Below, in pieces: positions 20,305-30,781 of a stretch of DNA of 64,000 nt; position 1 is the stretch's first letter; every line of letters starts with the position of its first letter. The translations under genes and the position numbers were made by a program. The stretch spans positions 33,777 to 97,776 of the forward strand of contig MCFE01000309.1 of the NCBI GenBank assembly GCA_002104905.1, written 5' to 3'. This stretch comes from Basidiobolus meristosporus CBS 931.73. Its lineage: Eukaryota; Basidiobolomycota; Basidiobolomycetes; Basidiobolales; Basidiobolaceae. Below the pieces are notes generated by a model. That model had not been told where the DNA came from and ran no database searches. It saw only the letters and a program-made list of their open reading frames with translations.

Positions 20305-22742
20305 TGAATTTGGTGGAGGAACTGGGTAGTTTGAACCTTTCATTTTACAAGCATCTGGGAACCTTACAAGAATGACCAATACACAACTCCCAGAGTTGAT
20401 AGCCACCTTTAAAGATGCTATTCCTGCAAGATTCTTAGGAAGAAATGTCACTCAGCCTCTAGAACAGTTTAAAAATATAGCCGCAGCAATTATACTTTAA
20501 CATAAGGACAAAATCAAGCTGTTTACATTTCTCTGTGAAGTTGAGATATCATCATTCTTACAAGGTTTGGATTTATTTAGGATGTTTGCTGGTGTTAACT
20601 ATAACTAGACACTGCTCAACAAGTTATATAGCTGAGTACCAAAAAGAAGCACAGTTTTTTACACTAGATGAGCTACAAATGCCTAGCAACAAGACCCAAC
20701 CCTGACAAAAGTATATTGAAAAGTTTGAGTCAAAAGCAAGGCATGCTGAAGGAGCTGTTGGAACTCCAAGATTTTATCAACAAAAATATTTTCTGATGAA
20801 TATGCCTCCTGATATACATACTACAATAAGCACCAAGTTCAGGCTACAAGCTCCTAGAACTATGTTAAACAAATGGTGTTAAACTATCAATCAGGAAGAC
20901 AAGTCATGCACTATATTAACAGTCAAATGATGCTTTCCACCCCAGCTAACCAAATTCTTCATTGTACAAAGAGCCCATAAAGTGTTCAGGTCAATGAATT
21001 AATTGATGCATTAGAAAAACTGAAGCTTAAGTAGGACTCTCAAAGTGTATTATCATCAAGCTTCCACAAAGCAAGACCAGAAAATCCCAAAACAACCAGT
21101 ATCTATTCACGGCAAGCTAAGTATTGTTCTTACAGCAAATCAGCTGAGCGCAGCCATCAGGGTTGTCAAATATTGAATAAAAATATTAACATTCACAAGG
21201 TTATGAATGATGATATGAGAAAATCAAATTGTCATTGACAGAAGTTGATGGGAATATGAGAACTGCTACAGGTACAACAGAAAAGATGCTTGGACTTTGT
21301 CACTTAATACCAAATAAAACTGGGGAAATCAGGGTTACTTCTCCCTTTTTATTGCTCCCAATGAGCCAACTTTTAAGGTATTCTTTGGACAACTATATGA
21401 GAGAAAATCTCCTCTACAAGCTGATAGCAGACCTTATAGGAGCCTATTGCTGACTATCACATCTGACAATTGAAAAAGAAGGGCAACCATATGTACAGCT
21501 GAAGAGAATAATCCAGGATATGTAGACTCAATTCCAGTACAAACAAGTTCATAAGGATATTTTGTTTTCTGATCAACACATCATCCCATTGTCAACAAGT
21601 AAGCCAAATATCAAGTTTAAGTCAGTTGCACTGAAGGCAAAGGCCAGTATCTACTGGAATTTCACCACCTACCCACAAGAGTCCTCAAATGAAGCTTTCC
21701 ATAAATATTAAAAAATCAGACTCAAAGAAGAGAAGTTCCAGGAGTGAGCTATTGTAACTACTGTTACCACAGAGGAGAAAAGTTTCTTTTTACCTATGCA
21801 ACAATGCTATGACAATATCCTGGTATTTAATGATACACAATGAAGATTCTTATCCACAGAGCTATTTTCACTAGTTAAGATACAAGCCATTGAGCCTACA
21901 CCATAGGCTTTTGGATCATATCCTATTCTCTCACAATTACTCAGCAAAGTAGCTGAGATGCTACAATCATGATTTAAAAGTGGAGTAACTGACTGTAGCT
22001 TTGGACCATATTGTAATCTCTGGATAATACTGTTGAAGAAAAATGAAAGTGTACAGCTTATTCAAGACATATAGTTTTGAATATGGTCACCATCAAAGAT
22101 GCTATGCAACCTCCTATACAACCTGAATATATTGATTCACTTACTGGATATCCTCTGATAACAACATTAAATCTTTATTTACAATATGACAAACAACTTC
22201 TGGATCCCAACTCTAAAGATTTTACTGCTATGGATTCACCAATAGGGCTCATAAGGATGACAAACATTCCTCAAGGATGGACTACCTCTGTGCAATGATT
22301 TGGGTTTTGGATGAGTGTTTCTCTGAAATATGTGAGCAATTTGTTGATGACATTACAGCTCAGAATATGTCCAGAGAAAAAGATAAACTGCACATCTTAC
22401 CCCTAGTAGGAAGATATATTTATGAATACATATGGACTGTTGAAAGGGTCATTAAGAAGCTTCAAGCTGCTGGTCTGACTGTATGTGGAGCCATATGCAA
22501 GTTTGGCTGTGACAATGCAATCATTTGAGATGAACTTGTTACTGAAAAAGGGAGATTGCCTAATCCTGCAAAACTTTCCCAGGCACTAAACTGGAAGTTA
22601 ACAAGCAATACTCATGAAGTCAGACCACTATTGTAACTTACTAGTATCTCAAGAATCTGGATCAAAACCTATGCTCAAATTGCTAGGCCACTGACTTAAC
22701 TATTACAGAAAATCAGAAATTAGAGTGGTATGAAGAACAGGC
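20305..22742 (+). pseudogene. A3 gag-protease and RT (broken)
   Basis: Gag begins near 20371 (MTNTQLPELIATFK). The zinc knuckle region is near 21120-21170. The protease end and TTGATEKMLGLCH-like stretch follow at 21229-21453. An in-frame TGA at 21471-21473 sits at the same codon as the stop in A4. RT at 22077-22530 keeps TIKDAMQPPI, IGLIRMTNIPQGW and FVDDI. Many stops. Ends at the Copia-1 target site. Confidence 0.8.
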
Positions 22743-23111
22743 TGTTGCAATTTAAGAAGTGATTTGGATATAAGGAACTTATCAAGAAATAGTGATAATA
22801 GTTGAACTGTTGTTTATTCATAAAGAAGCTCAGTATTTATACCTTTGTAGAAGTAATACAGCTGCAACACTAAGTAGGGAGGGTTTCTCAATATTTAAGA
22901 GCATTCTGTAACAGTTTCAGGGTTAGTACATAATGTTTGGTAATAGTGCTAATTTGATCCTGACTATAGGGGAATAATCATAAGATCATATATCTGGAGA
23001 AAGTGGCAAAGTTAAGGCAGTAAATGAGTCCTACAGTGACTAAGACTAGCCTAGAATTGTTAAGTAAATTTTTAGCTGCTGAATGATACCAAATAGTCCA
23101 ATATTTCAACA
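22743..23111 (-). repeat. Copia-1 3' LTR (left end)
   Basis: 369 bp, TGTTGCAATTT to ATTTCAACA on the plus strand. Differs from the right LTR at about three positions (TTTAAGAG for TTCAGGAG and GGTAATAG for GGTAGTAG), all transitions. Confidence 0.95.
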
Positions 23112-26100
23112 CTCCCCCTCAACTAAATAATTTCTTAATCCCAATTTCTCTCTAAGGATCTCAAACTGTGGCCTAGCTAGTGGTTTTGTCAATATGTCTG
23201 CCACCATTTTGTCAGTTGGGCAGTAAACCAGCTCCACTAAGTTATTTTCTACAGCTTCCCTCACAAAGTGATGCTGTATATCAATGTGCTTATTTCTGGC
23301 ATGATTAGTAGGATTTCTAGCTAATGAAATACAACTTTGATTATCCTTGTAAATACATGTTGGTTCACCTGAATTAAAACCTAAGTCTTTGAATAATTTT
23401 CGTAGCCATATAGCCTCCTTAGTTGCTTGACATGCAGCCATATATTTGGCTTCAGTTGTAGATAGTGCCACAGTTGGTTGTTTCTTGCAATTCCAAGTAA
23501 TAGCTGCACCAGCATAAAGAAATACATAGCCTGTGGTAGAGCGTCTGTCAATCAAATCCCTACCCCAATCTGAATCACTATAACCATCAAATTTTCGCCT
23601 ATTTGCTGCTCCAGAGTATTCCAGTACCATATTTATGGTACCTTGTAGATATCTGAAAATCCGCTTAACTGCTGCAATTTGATCTGATCCATAATTCTGC
23701 ATGAATTGACTGACTATTCCAACAGCTACTGCAATATCTGGACGTGTAGACACCATCAAGTACATTAGGCTACCAACCATTGATTGATAGGGAAAGTTTT
23801 GGTCCATATTTGAGCCGTTTTCATCTATAACTGGCTGAGATTTGCTTAATTTCAGGTTATTGTCCATAGGGGTTGCTGCAGGCTTGCAATTTTCCATTTT
23901 GAAGCGTCTAAGAATGTCCCTGATGTACTTAGACTGATTCAGCACAATTTTCTGTGTAGGTATGTCAAATTTGACCTCGATTCCAAGAAAATAGCTCAAT
24001 TTTCCAAGATCTTTCATCTCAAACTTGCTGAAGAGATCTGATTTCGTCTGTTTAAGTGCCTCTTGATCACTTGTAGCTATAATTAGGTTGTCCACATAAA
24101 GAACTAGGATGATCACACCCTTTTTGAGCTTTTTCACATATATACTGTGATCTGCAGTGCTACGAGATAACCCAATTTCTTCTAGATATGTGTCAATCTT
24201 GTTATACCATGCTCTGGGTGCCTGCTTAAGCCCATACAACAATTTTCTAAGTTTGCACACCTTATAGGGGCTTTTTGGATCAGTAAAACCTTCTGGTTGC
24301 TCCATATATATAGTTTCTTGCAAATCCCCATTTAGAAAGGCTGTTTTGACGTCCATTTGGTGTAGATCTAGACTGTGTACAGCTGCCAGGGCTAGAACTG
24401 TCCTAATAGAGTTAAACTTGGCAACCGGAGCAAATGTTTCCTTAAAGTCTAGTCCCTGGATCTGGGAATAGCCTTTAGCTACCAATCTAGCCTTGTACTT
24501 ATCAACGGCACCATTTGAGGTTATCTTGATCTTGTAGACCCATCTACATCCTATTGGCTTTCTCCCATTTGGTAAATCTACCAGTTCCCACGTTTTTGCC
24601 TTGATCAGTGATTGGTACTCCTCCTGCATGGCTTGTTGCCACTTAGTAGCATCTGGACCTTGCATTGCCTGTTCCAGATTCTGAGGTTCAGCACATAAGG
24701 CAAGATAAGCTTCTTCATGATCATTGGATGTCTGCCACCAGGATCTAGGGGCATTTCTTATTCTGGTAGATCTCCTAACTGGGATAATCTGTTCTGATCT
24801 GGAACTGGTAGAAGTATCTTCCATCTCTGGCTGGATTTGGTACGTATCTTCTTCATTTGTGTTGATTGCATCATCAGGCAGCTGGCCAATGATTTCTGTG
24901 GCTTTCTGATCTGAATTTTCCTCAAATACAACGTCCCTGCTCTTGATCAGCTTCTGAATTTCGCCATCATACACTCTATACCCTTTAGTATCTTCACAAT
25001 ACCCAAGAAAGATCCCTTTTCTACTATTTGGTTCCAACTTTGAGCGTTTTTTGTCAGGGATGTGATAAAAAACATCACTGCCAAAGATCCTGAGGTGCTG
25101 GAGATCTGGTTTTTTGCCTGTATATGCTTCAAAGGGTGTAGAATCATGTAGTGCTGTTATTGGGCATCTGTTCTTGATGTATACAGTGGTAGCAACAGAT
25201 TCAGCCCAAAACTTGTAGTCCATTCCCTTATCATGTAGCATAGATCTTCCCATCTCTACTATTGTTCTGTTTGCACATTCTGCTACTCCATTTTGCTGTG
25301 GAGTATGAGGAACTGTGGTCTGTTGAAGTATACCAGTAGACAAGCAGTATTTTGCAAACTCCTTTGAGCAGTATTCTCCTCCATTGTCACTTCGTAGTAC
25401 CTTCAATTTACACCCAGTTTGTGTTTCTGCCATGTTCTTGAAGTGCCTAAACGTCTCTAAAGCTTCATCCTTTGTTTTGAGGAAGTACACCCATGTATAT
25501 CTTGTCTTGTCATCAATAAACGTCATAAAGTATCTCTTGGCTCCAAAGGACAGTGTTCTCATGGGGCCACATATGTCTGAGTGTACAATAGCCAATATTT
25601 TGATGGTATTGATGCCTTCTGAGCTCTTGAAACGTTGCCTAGCTTGTTTGCCATATGAACATCCCTTACAAACATTCAATTTGATCGGAATTGAGTATTT
25701 TAGGCCCAAAACAAGCTGATTTTTCACCAATTGGTTCATTTTCTGTTCCCCTATGTGTCCTAGCCTCCTATGCCACGTCTCCCAGTTGGTTTCATCAGTT
25801 TCAGCAATGTTGACATACTCAGGTACAATGATCTTGCATTGTAACTTGTATATATTGTGATCTCTGATTCCCGAAGCTAATTTTTGTCCATTTTCACTCA
25901 ATATTGAGCAGCTCAGCTTAGTAAAAACGAATTTCAGTCCCTGAGTAGTTGCTTTACTGACTGAGAGTAGGTTCTTAGCTATTCCAGGTACATAGAGTAC
26001 GTCAGTCAGTTTTGCTGTTGTTGCCCCTGAGTTATCACTCATATTTAGTTGTATAGACCCACTGGCGGTAGCTTCCAATGCAGAGTTATCTCCCAGATAA

Positions 26101-27023
26101 ACCTTTCTTACGGGAATAGTCTTTAAGTTGCTGAACCAATCCTTTATGCCACAAATATGCTGTGATGCTCCAGAGTCAATATACCATTCATTACTTTGGT
26201 TACTTGCACTCTCTTGTACAGTGACAAATAGCTGTTCATCAGTAGTTATATGGTTTGCCTGCTCCAGTTTCTGTTTTTCGTCTGCTTGTTTCTTCTTGCA
26301 TTCTCTTGCCCAGTGTCCTGGCTTCTTACAGTAGTTACAGCAGCCAGGTTTTCTTTGGTTTTGTTGCTTTCCCTTCTTTTCTGTATGCCTTTCTGAGCTG
26401 AATAAAGCATTATCTTCAATTTTCTCTGCTTGATCATTACGTCTGAGTTCTTCATGGAGAAGTCTTCCTTTGACATAGTCTAAAGTCAAGTTGTCTTCTC
26501 TGCTTTCAAAAGAAAGTATGAGTGGCTCAAACTTGTCTGGTAGGCTGCAAAGCAGACAGAGTATCTTTTCTTCATCATCTACACCAGCATTAATACTGTA
26601 AAGTTCTTCTGCAAGTGTCTCCATTCTGGTAATGAGTTGTAGCATGTCATCATCTGGCTTTTTTCTCATGTTGAAAAACTTTTGTTTCAAATAAAGCTTG
26701 CTTGATACTGACTTTGCTCTAAAGATCTTCTCTAAGGATTCCCATGCTGCTTTGGCAGTATTTGAGGCATGGATTTGTCCAATGAAGGAGTCTTGCACAT
26801 TGATGCATATTGCATTGAAGGCCTTTCTCTCCTTCTCTTGAAACTTCTCCACATCTTCTGCTGTTCCTTTGGGCTCAACTTCCTTTCCTGTTACTATGTT
26901 CCAAAGCTTTCTTTCCTCAAGGTGGATCTGCATCTTGATTCTCCAAAGTCTGTAGTTCTTCCCATCAAACCTCTCCTTTACAGGGAAGATGTTGGTATTG
27001 CTTTGTTTGCTGGTAGAAGTCAT
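23106..27023 (-). CDS. Copia-1 gag-pol polyprotein, 1305 aa
   Basis: Single open frame with ATG at 27021-27023, 37 bases from the LTR. Order along the protein: gag (1-225), zinc knuckle CNYCKKPGHWAREC (229-242), protease WYIDSGASQHI (about 283-285), integrase with HRRLGH...CKGC zinc site (418-455), catalytic Asp near 483 (HSDICGP) and 545 (RSDNGGEY) and Glu near 584 (NGVAECANR), RT (about 810-1010) with HQMDVKTAFLNGD, and RNase H (about 1145-1270) with DSDWGRD, STTEAKYMA and DNQSC. Length and order are those of a full Ty1/copia polyprotein. One key residue is changed: the RT box reads YVDN instead of YVDD (24087-24098), which should abolish polymerase activity. The stop TGA lies inside the 3' LTR and the polypurine tract is coding. 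Confidence 0.95.
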   Translation of the reverse strand: MTSTSKQSNTNIFPVKERFDGKNYRLWRIKMQIHLEERKLWNIVTGKEVEPKGTAEDVEKFQEKERKAFNAICINVQDSFIGQIHASNTAKAAWESLEKIFRAKSVSSKLYLKQKFFNMRKKPDDDMLQLITRMETLAEELYSINAGVDDEEKILCLLCSLPDKFEPLILSFESREDNLTLDYVKGRLLHEELRRNDQAEKIEDNALFSSERHTEKKGKQQNQRKPGCCNYCKKPGHWARECKKKQADEKQKLEQANHITTDEQLFVTVQESASNQSNEWYIDSGASQHICGIKDWFSNLKTIPVRKVYLGDNSALEATASGSIQLNMSDNSGATTAKLTDVLYVPGIAKNLLSVSKATTQGLKFVFTKLSCSILSENGQKLASGIRDHNIYKLQCKIIVPEYVNIAETDETNWETWHRRLGHIGEQKMNQLVKNQLVLGLKYSIPIKLNVCKGCSYGKQARQRFKSSEGINTIKILAIVHSDICGPMRTLSFGAKRYFMTFIDDKTRYTWVYFLKTKDEALETFRHFKNMAETQTGCKLKVLRSDNGGEYCSKEFAKYCLSTGILQQTTVPHTPQQNGVAECANRTIVEMGRSMLHDKGMDYKFWAESVATTVYIKNRCPITALHDSTPFEAYTGKKPDLQHLRIFGSDVFYHIPDKKRSKLEPNSRKGIFLGYCEDTKGYRVYDGEIQKLIKSRDVVFEENSDQKATEIIGQLPDDAINTNEEDTYQIQPEMEDTSTSSRSEQIIPVRRSTRIRNAPRSWWQTSNDHEEAYLALCAEPQNLEQAMQGPDATKWQQAMQEEYQSLIKAKTWELVDLPNGRKPIGCRWVYKIKITSNGAVDKYKARLVAKGYSQIQGLDFKETFAPVAKFNSIRTVLALAAVHSLDLHQMDVKTAFLNGDLQETIYMEQPEGFTDPKSPYKVCKLRKLLYGLKQAPRAWYNKIDTYLEEIGLSRSTADHSIYVKKLKKGVIILVLYVDNLIIATSDQEALKQTKSDLFSKFEMKDLGKLSYFLGIEVKFDIPTQKIVLNQSKYIRDILRRFKMENCKPAATPMDNNLKLSKSQPVIDENGSNMDQNFPYQSMVGSLMYLMVSTRPDIAVAVGIVSQFMQNYGSDQIAAVKRIFRYLQGTINMVLEYSGAANRRKFDGYSDSDWGRDLIDRRSTTGYVFLYAGAAITWNCKKQPTVALSTTEAKYMAACQATKEAIWLRKLFKDLGFNSGEPTCIYKDNQSCISLARNPTNHARNKHIDIQHHFVREAVENNLVELVYCPTDKMVADILTKPLARPQFEILREKLGLRNYLVEGEC

Positions 27024-27046
27024 CTTTAGAATAGATTAAGGCAATT

Positions 27047-27059
27047 GGGGCTCATAACC
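27047..27059 (-). other. Copia-1 primer-binding site (initiator tRNA-Met anticodon region)
   Basis: On the minus strand GGTTATGAGCCCC abuts the 5' LTR. Twelve bases are an exact complement of GGGCUCAUAACC, the anticodon stem-loop of initiator tRNA-Met. This implies priming by a tRNA cut in its anticodon arm. Confidence 0.75.
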
Positions 27060-27428
27060 TGTTGCAATTTAAGAAGTGATTTGGATATAAGGAACTTATC
27101 AAGAAATAGTGATAATAGTTGAACTGTTGTTTATTCATAAAGAAGCTCAGTATTTATACCTTTGTAGAAGTAATACAGCTGCAACACTAAGTAGGGAGGG
27201 TTTCTCAATATTCAGGAGCATTCTGTAACAGTTTCAGGGTTAGTACATAATGTTTGGTAGTAGTGCTAATTTGATCCTGACTATAGGGGAATAATCATAA
27301 GATCATATATCTGGAGAAAGTGGCAAAGTTAAGGCAGTAAATGAGTCCTACAGTGACTAAGACTAGCCTAGAATTGTTAAGTAAATTTTTAGCTGCTGAA
27401 TGATACCAAATAGTCCAATATTTCAACA
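27060..27428 (-). repeat. Copia-1 5' LTR (right end)
   Basis: 369 bp, the promoter-bearing LTR of this minus-strand element. A TATA-like GGTATAAATA reads on the minus strand at 27151-27160. Confidence 0.95.
27151..27160 (-). promoter_or_regulatory. TATA-like box of Copia-1 5' LTR
   Basis: GGTATAAATA on the minus strand inside the 5' LTR, about 90 bp from its inner edge. The same box is in the other LTR and in the solo LTR at 37225. Confidence 0.5.
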
Positions 27429-27433
27429 CAGGC

Positions 27434-29222
27434 AAATGCTGTGTCAGTATCACTTGAGTCATTATCAAAATAACCTGTCTTAGAGGCTTTAGACCAAAGT
27501 GTTTTTTGATGCACAACCAATCATTTTATCAATTTATAACTCTGGAACTGGGGTTGGAGGAATCACAATTCAAGTTTCAAAAGATCACCATCAATAACCT
27601 TGCCAATATCTTGGTAGAATTTCAAAGGAAATGAGCTCAACTTTACATCCATAAAGAGAGAACCACAGGGAGTACTCAATGTAATCAAAAAGCTAAAGCT
27701 ATACATATTAGGAATATGCTTCATGCTAGAGAGTGATGCCAAGCCATTATTAGGGATGTTTAATCAGTTAGAACTTTAGGCCAGTTTTATTCTGGCATGG
27801 TGGATTTCATATATCCAGATATTTGATTTTATGCTGCAACACATACCCAGAGCCAATCACAAGGGACCTGATGCTTCATCTGGAAAGTAACCAAATTCTC
27901 TGTACTCAAGTGGTGATGATGAGATTGATGAGCTTCTTGAAAACACAAGTCTTTGATTCTCACTCAGACATATGATACAAAGCAATTATCAGCAAATCAA
28001 GGAATCTCTTACATTCCTCAGAGTTACTGCCAATACTCCCACAAGTCTATGCACAGATTTTAGAAAGAAGGCATAGAGGATTATACTACATGATGGCACA
28101 CTTTTAAAAAAAGCAAATATGGAGTTCCTCAACAGTGTATACACAAAAAGCATGATCACAGGAAGATCTTTAAAGAGTTGCATTAATCTGAATCAGGAGG
28201 TCATAAGGGATTTACATCAACATATGCAAAAATACCCTTATGGTTCTTTTGGCCAATGCTATGCACTGGTACAAGAGAATATCTGAAATCATGTATTCCA
28301 CATCCAAGAAAAGACGGTGAAAAGATGCATCAGCCACTTCACAGTATATACATCTTATGCCTGGCAAGTTGTACATGTAGATATTGTACACTTACTAAGG
28401 GCAACTGTAGGGTACAAGTATGTAGTAGCCTGTTATGATGACTATACTGGTTGGATAGAGGCTAGAATGCTGAAACCAGCCAAAGCAAAAGCAGTAGCAA
28501 GATTTCTTAAAGAAGATGCACATCCAAGTCATGATTTAGTTGGTACCCTTATTTCATATAATGGAGAGTGTAGATCTTATGCATTGTAAGCTGTAGTGAT
28601 GAAGCATAGAACAATGCTTATCCATTCAATGTCATATCACCCACAAGCAAATATACCAGTTGAACATGGATATTTTGCTTTTGCAAACACATTAGTAAAG
28701 CTTAGCTATGATGAACCCAACAAATGGGCAAATAACTTTCATGCAGCAATATGTGCTGCTAGAGTTACTGTCAAAAGAAGTACAAGATATACTCCATTTT
28801 TCCTAATATATGGACATGAAGCTGTTTTGCCAATTGTCGTATTTTTGGAAAGTTGGTTTACCCTCCCATGGAAGCCAACCATAACAATATCAGTGCTATT
28901 GCTAGCAAGAATACAACAGATTAAGAAGCTCACACTCTGCAAAAGAATGCAACAGAAAACCTATAGGAATTCAGCATGGCTGACAAGGAGTACCTTGATG
29001 GTCAAAAATGCCTAAGAACTTTCCTTGAAGTAGGTGAACTGATACTGCTTCAGAATACCAAGAGCCAAGAAGCAAGGTATCCAAACTGGATATGCAATGG
29101 CAAGGTCCCTATACAATCATACTTGCAAACAAAAATGGATCTTACTAATTAGCAGAACTTGTTGGTTCACCACTTGCAACTAGCCCAACTGGGTAACAGA
29201 TTGAAGAAGTCCCATGACAGAA
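27434..29222 (+). pseudogene. A3 RNase H and integrase (broken)
   Basis: Resumes after the CAGGC duplication and is colinear with A4 pol. Integrase pieces: MHQPLHSIYTSYAWQ-like near 28320, VHVDIVHL (first Asp), YDDYTGWIEARMLKPAKAKAVARFLKED, HPQANIPVEHGYFAFANTL (catalytic Glu) and STRYTPFFLIYGHEAVLPI. Frameshifts separate the pieces. Confidence 0.8.
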
Positions 29223-30380
29223 GTAACAATATTGCATTCATTTCTTTATTAAGCTTTTGCTATTGCAACACGTAAATACAGGACAAAGAAATTACAATTT
29301 GAGAGCCAAAAGCTCAAGACCTTGACCAGTAAACCAACAAGGAATATTATGTCATGCAGAACACTCAGTAGCCAGTATGTGTTTTAAATAATAGCTCATT
29401 TGAAGCTATTACTTAATGAGTTATGATCAAAATAGTCCAATATTCAGAAATACCAGGCATCTGTTGCTAGGATTGCTATGGTGATATCAATTGTGTGTAG
29501 CTTTCAGACCAGCAAATCAAATTACATGATATTTCACAAGTGCTCTGTTTAAGTCTGATCTGTCCCACAGCAAAATTTTAGGCTTGTATTGCGTATATTG
29601 TTTGCGCATATGCCCAAAACCTTTGATGCTTCAGAATTTTCAAGTACACAACTTACTTGGCAGACAAGGTCCCATTTAAGAAACCGGTTTACTTGAAAGA
29701 CACCTCTTCAGCCTCCCATTTGGTTTAAAAACCCCTTTGGAGACCCCTTGAGGAAATCCCTCTACTCTAAAAAAGCCCCTTTAAGCACCCATTTAGTGTA
29801 AAACCCACTTGAGAGACCACTATAAGAAACCCAATTACTCTAAAGACACCCTTCAGACACCCCTTTAGTCTAGTGAACCCTCTAAAGACCCCTGCAGGAA
29901 GTCCCTCTACTTTAAAAAAGCCCCTTTAAGCTACTCTCTAGTGTACAGTCCACTCAAGACACTGCTGCAAGAAGCCCCTTTACTCTGGAGACACCCCTTT
30001 GTCATCCCTCTAGGTCTATGGACCCCTTTAGAGACTTCCATACCGCACCCCTTTAGGTTAGAGGGGAGTTCAGGGTTTCTGTATGAGGAAATATTTTCTT
30101 AGAACAGTGAGTGACTTCAAAATAAGAAAAAGTCACTACAAAAATAAATGAACCCAATAGTCAACAGAAGGCCTTAACACTGCTGTAGAAGTGAGACACA
30201 CTGCCTAGAGTATATCTTGAGCCCAAGATTGTGGATATCAGTGAAATTTAAATCTTCTATTAGTATATCAAGCTCCTAATAAACTTCTTTAGTATCAGCA
30301 TACTGGAGGGTTGTTGCATACTGTTAATTAGCCTCTACATTGTAGAACATGCCCCAAACTAAGCATAATACAACACAACA
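29223..30380 (+). repeat. A3 3' LTR, 5'-truncated
   Basis: Lacks about the first 43 bp of the Gypsy-A LTR and ends AATACAACACAACA. Minisatellite at 29680-30080. No gene. Confidence 0.75.
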
Positions 30381-30781
30381 TGACCTGAATATTTTGTACT
30401 GGAATAGGGTCTGCATTCCTTGGATTATTCACTTCAGCTGCACAAATGGTTACTTTCTTTTTTAACTGTCAGATGTAATTGTTTGCCCCAAGCTTCCATC
30501 TGGTCTATAATCAGCTTGTTGAGGAAATTTTCTCTCACATGGTTGTCCCAACAATACCTCAAAAGTTGGCTCATTGGGAACAATAAAAAAGGGAGAAGTA
30601 ACCCTGATTTCTCCAGTTTCATTTGGTACAAAGTGACAAAGTCTAAGCATCTTCTTGGCTGTACCTGTAGTAGTTCTCATATTCCAGTCACCCTTTGTCA
30701 ATGGCAATTTGATTTTTTCAAAAGTCATTGTGGCAATGGCACTGATTACTACTCCAGAGTCAAAACACATTCTACTTCAAC
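30381..30781 (-). mobile_element. Gypsy-A relic A2, middle part (protease region)
   Basis: Matches A4 60514-60921: pol start, end of protease frame and the DSG protease region. The in-frame stop between protease and RT frames is TAA here (30462-30464), at the same codon as TGA in A3 and A4. Cut at 30782 by Gypsy-B copy B2. Confidence 0.8.

Larger units (their letters stand above)
22743..27428 (-). mobile_element. Copia-1, complete young Ty1/copia element
   Basis: LTRs of 369 bp at both ends, TG...CA termini, perfect 5-bp target duplication CAGGC (22738-22742 and 27429-27433), a primer-binding site, one 1305-codon gag-pol frame and a polypurine tract. The two LTRs differ at about three positions, so the insertion is recent. 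It interrupts the RNase H part of A3, whose sequence resumes right after the duplication. Confidence 0.97.
19108..30380 (+). mobile_element. Gypsy-A copy A3, inserted in A2 and carrying Copia-1
   Basis: 5' LTR 19108-20304, gag and pol 20305-22742, Copia-1 insertion 22743-27428, pol 27434-29222, and 3' LTR 29223-30380. Both flanks are A2 sequence (TAGAC before, TGACC after; a decayed duplication is possible). Both LTRs are full of differences from A4 and from each other, and all genes have stops, so it is an old insertion. Confidence 0.85.
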
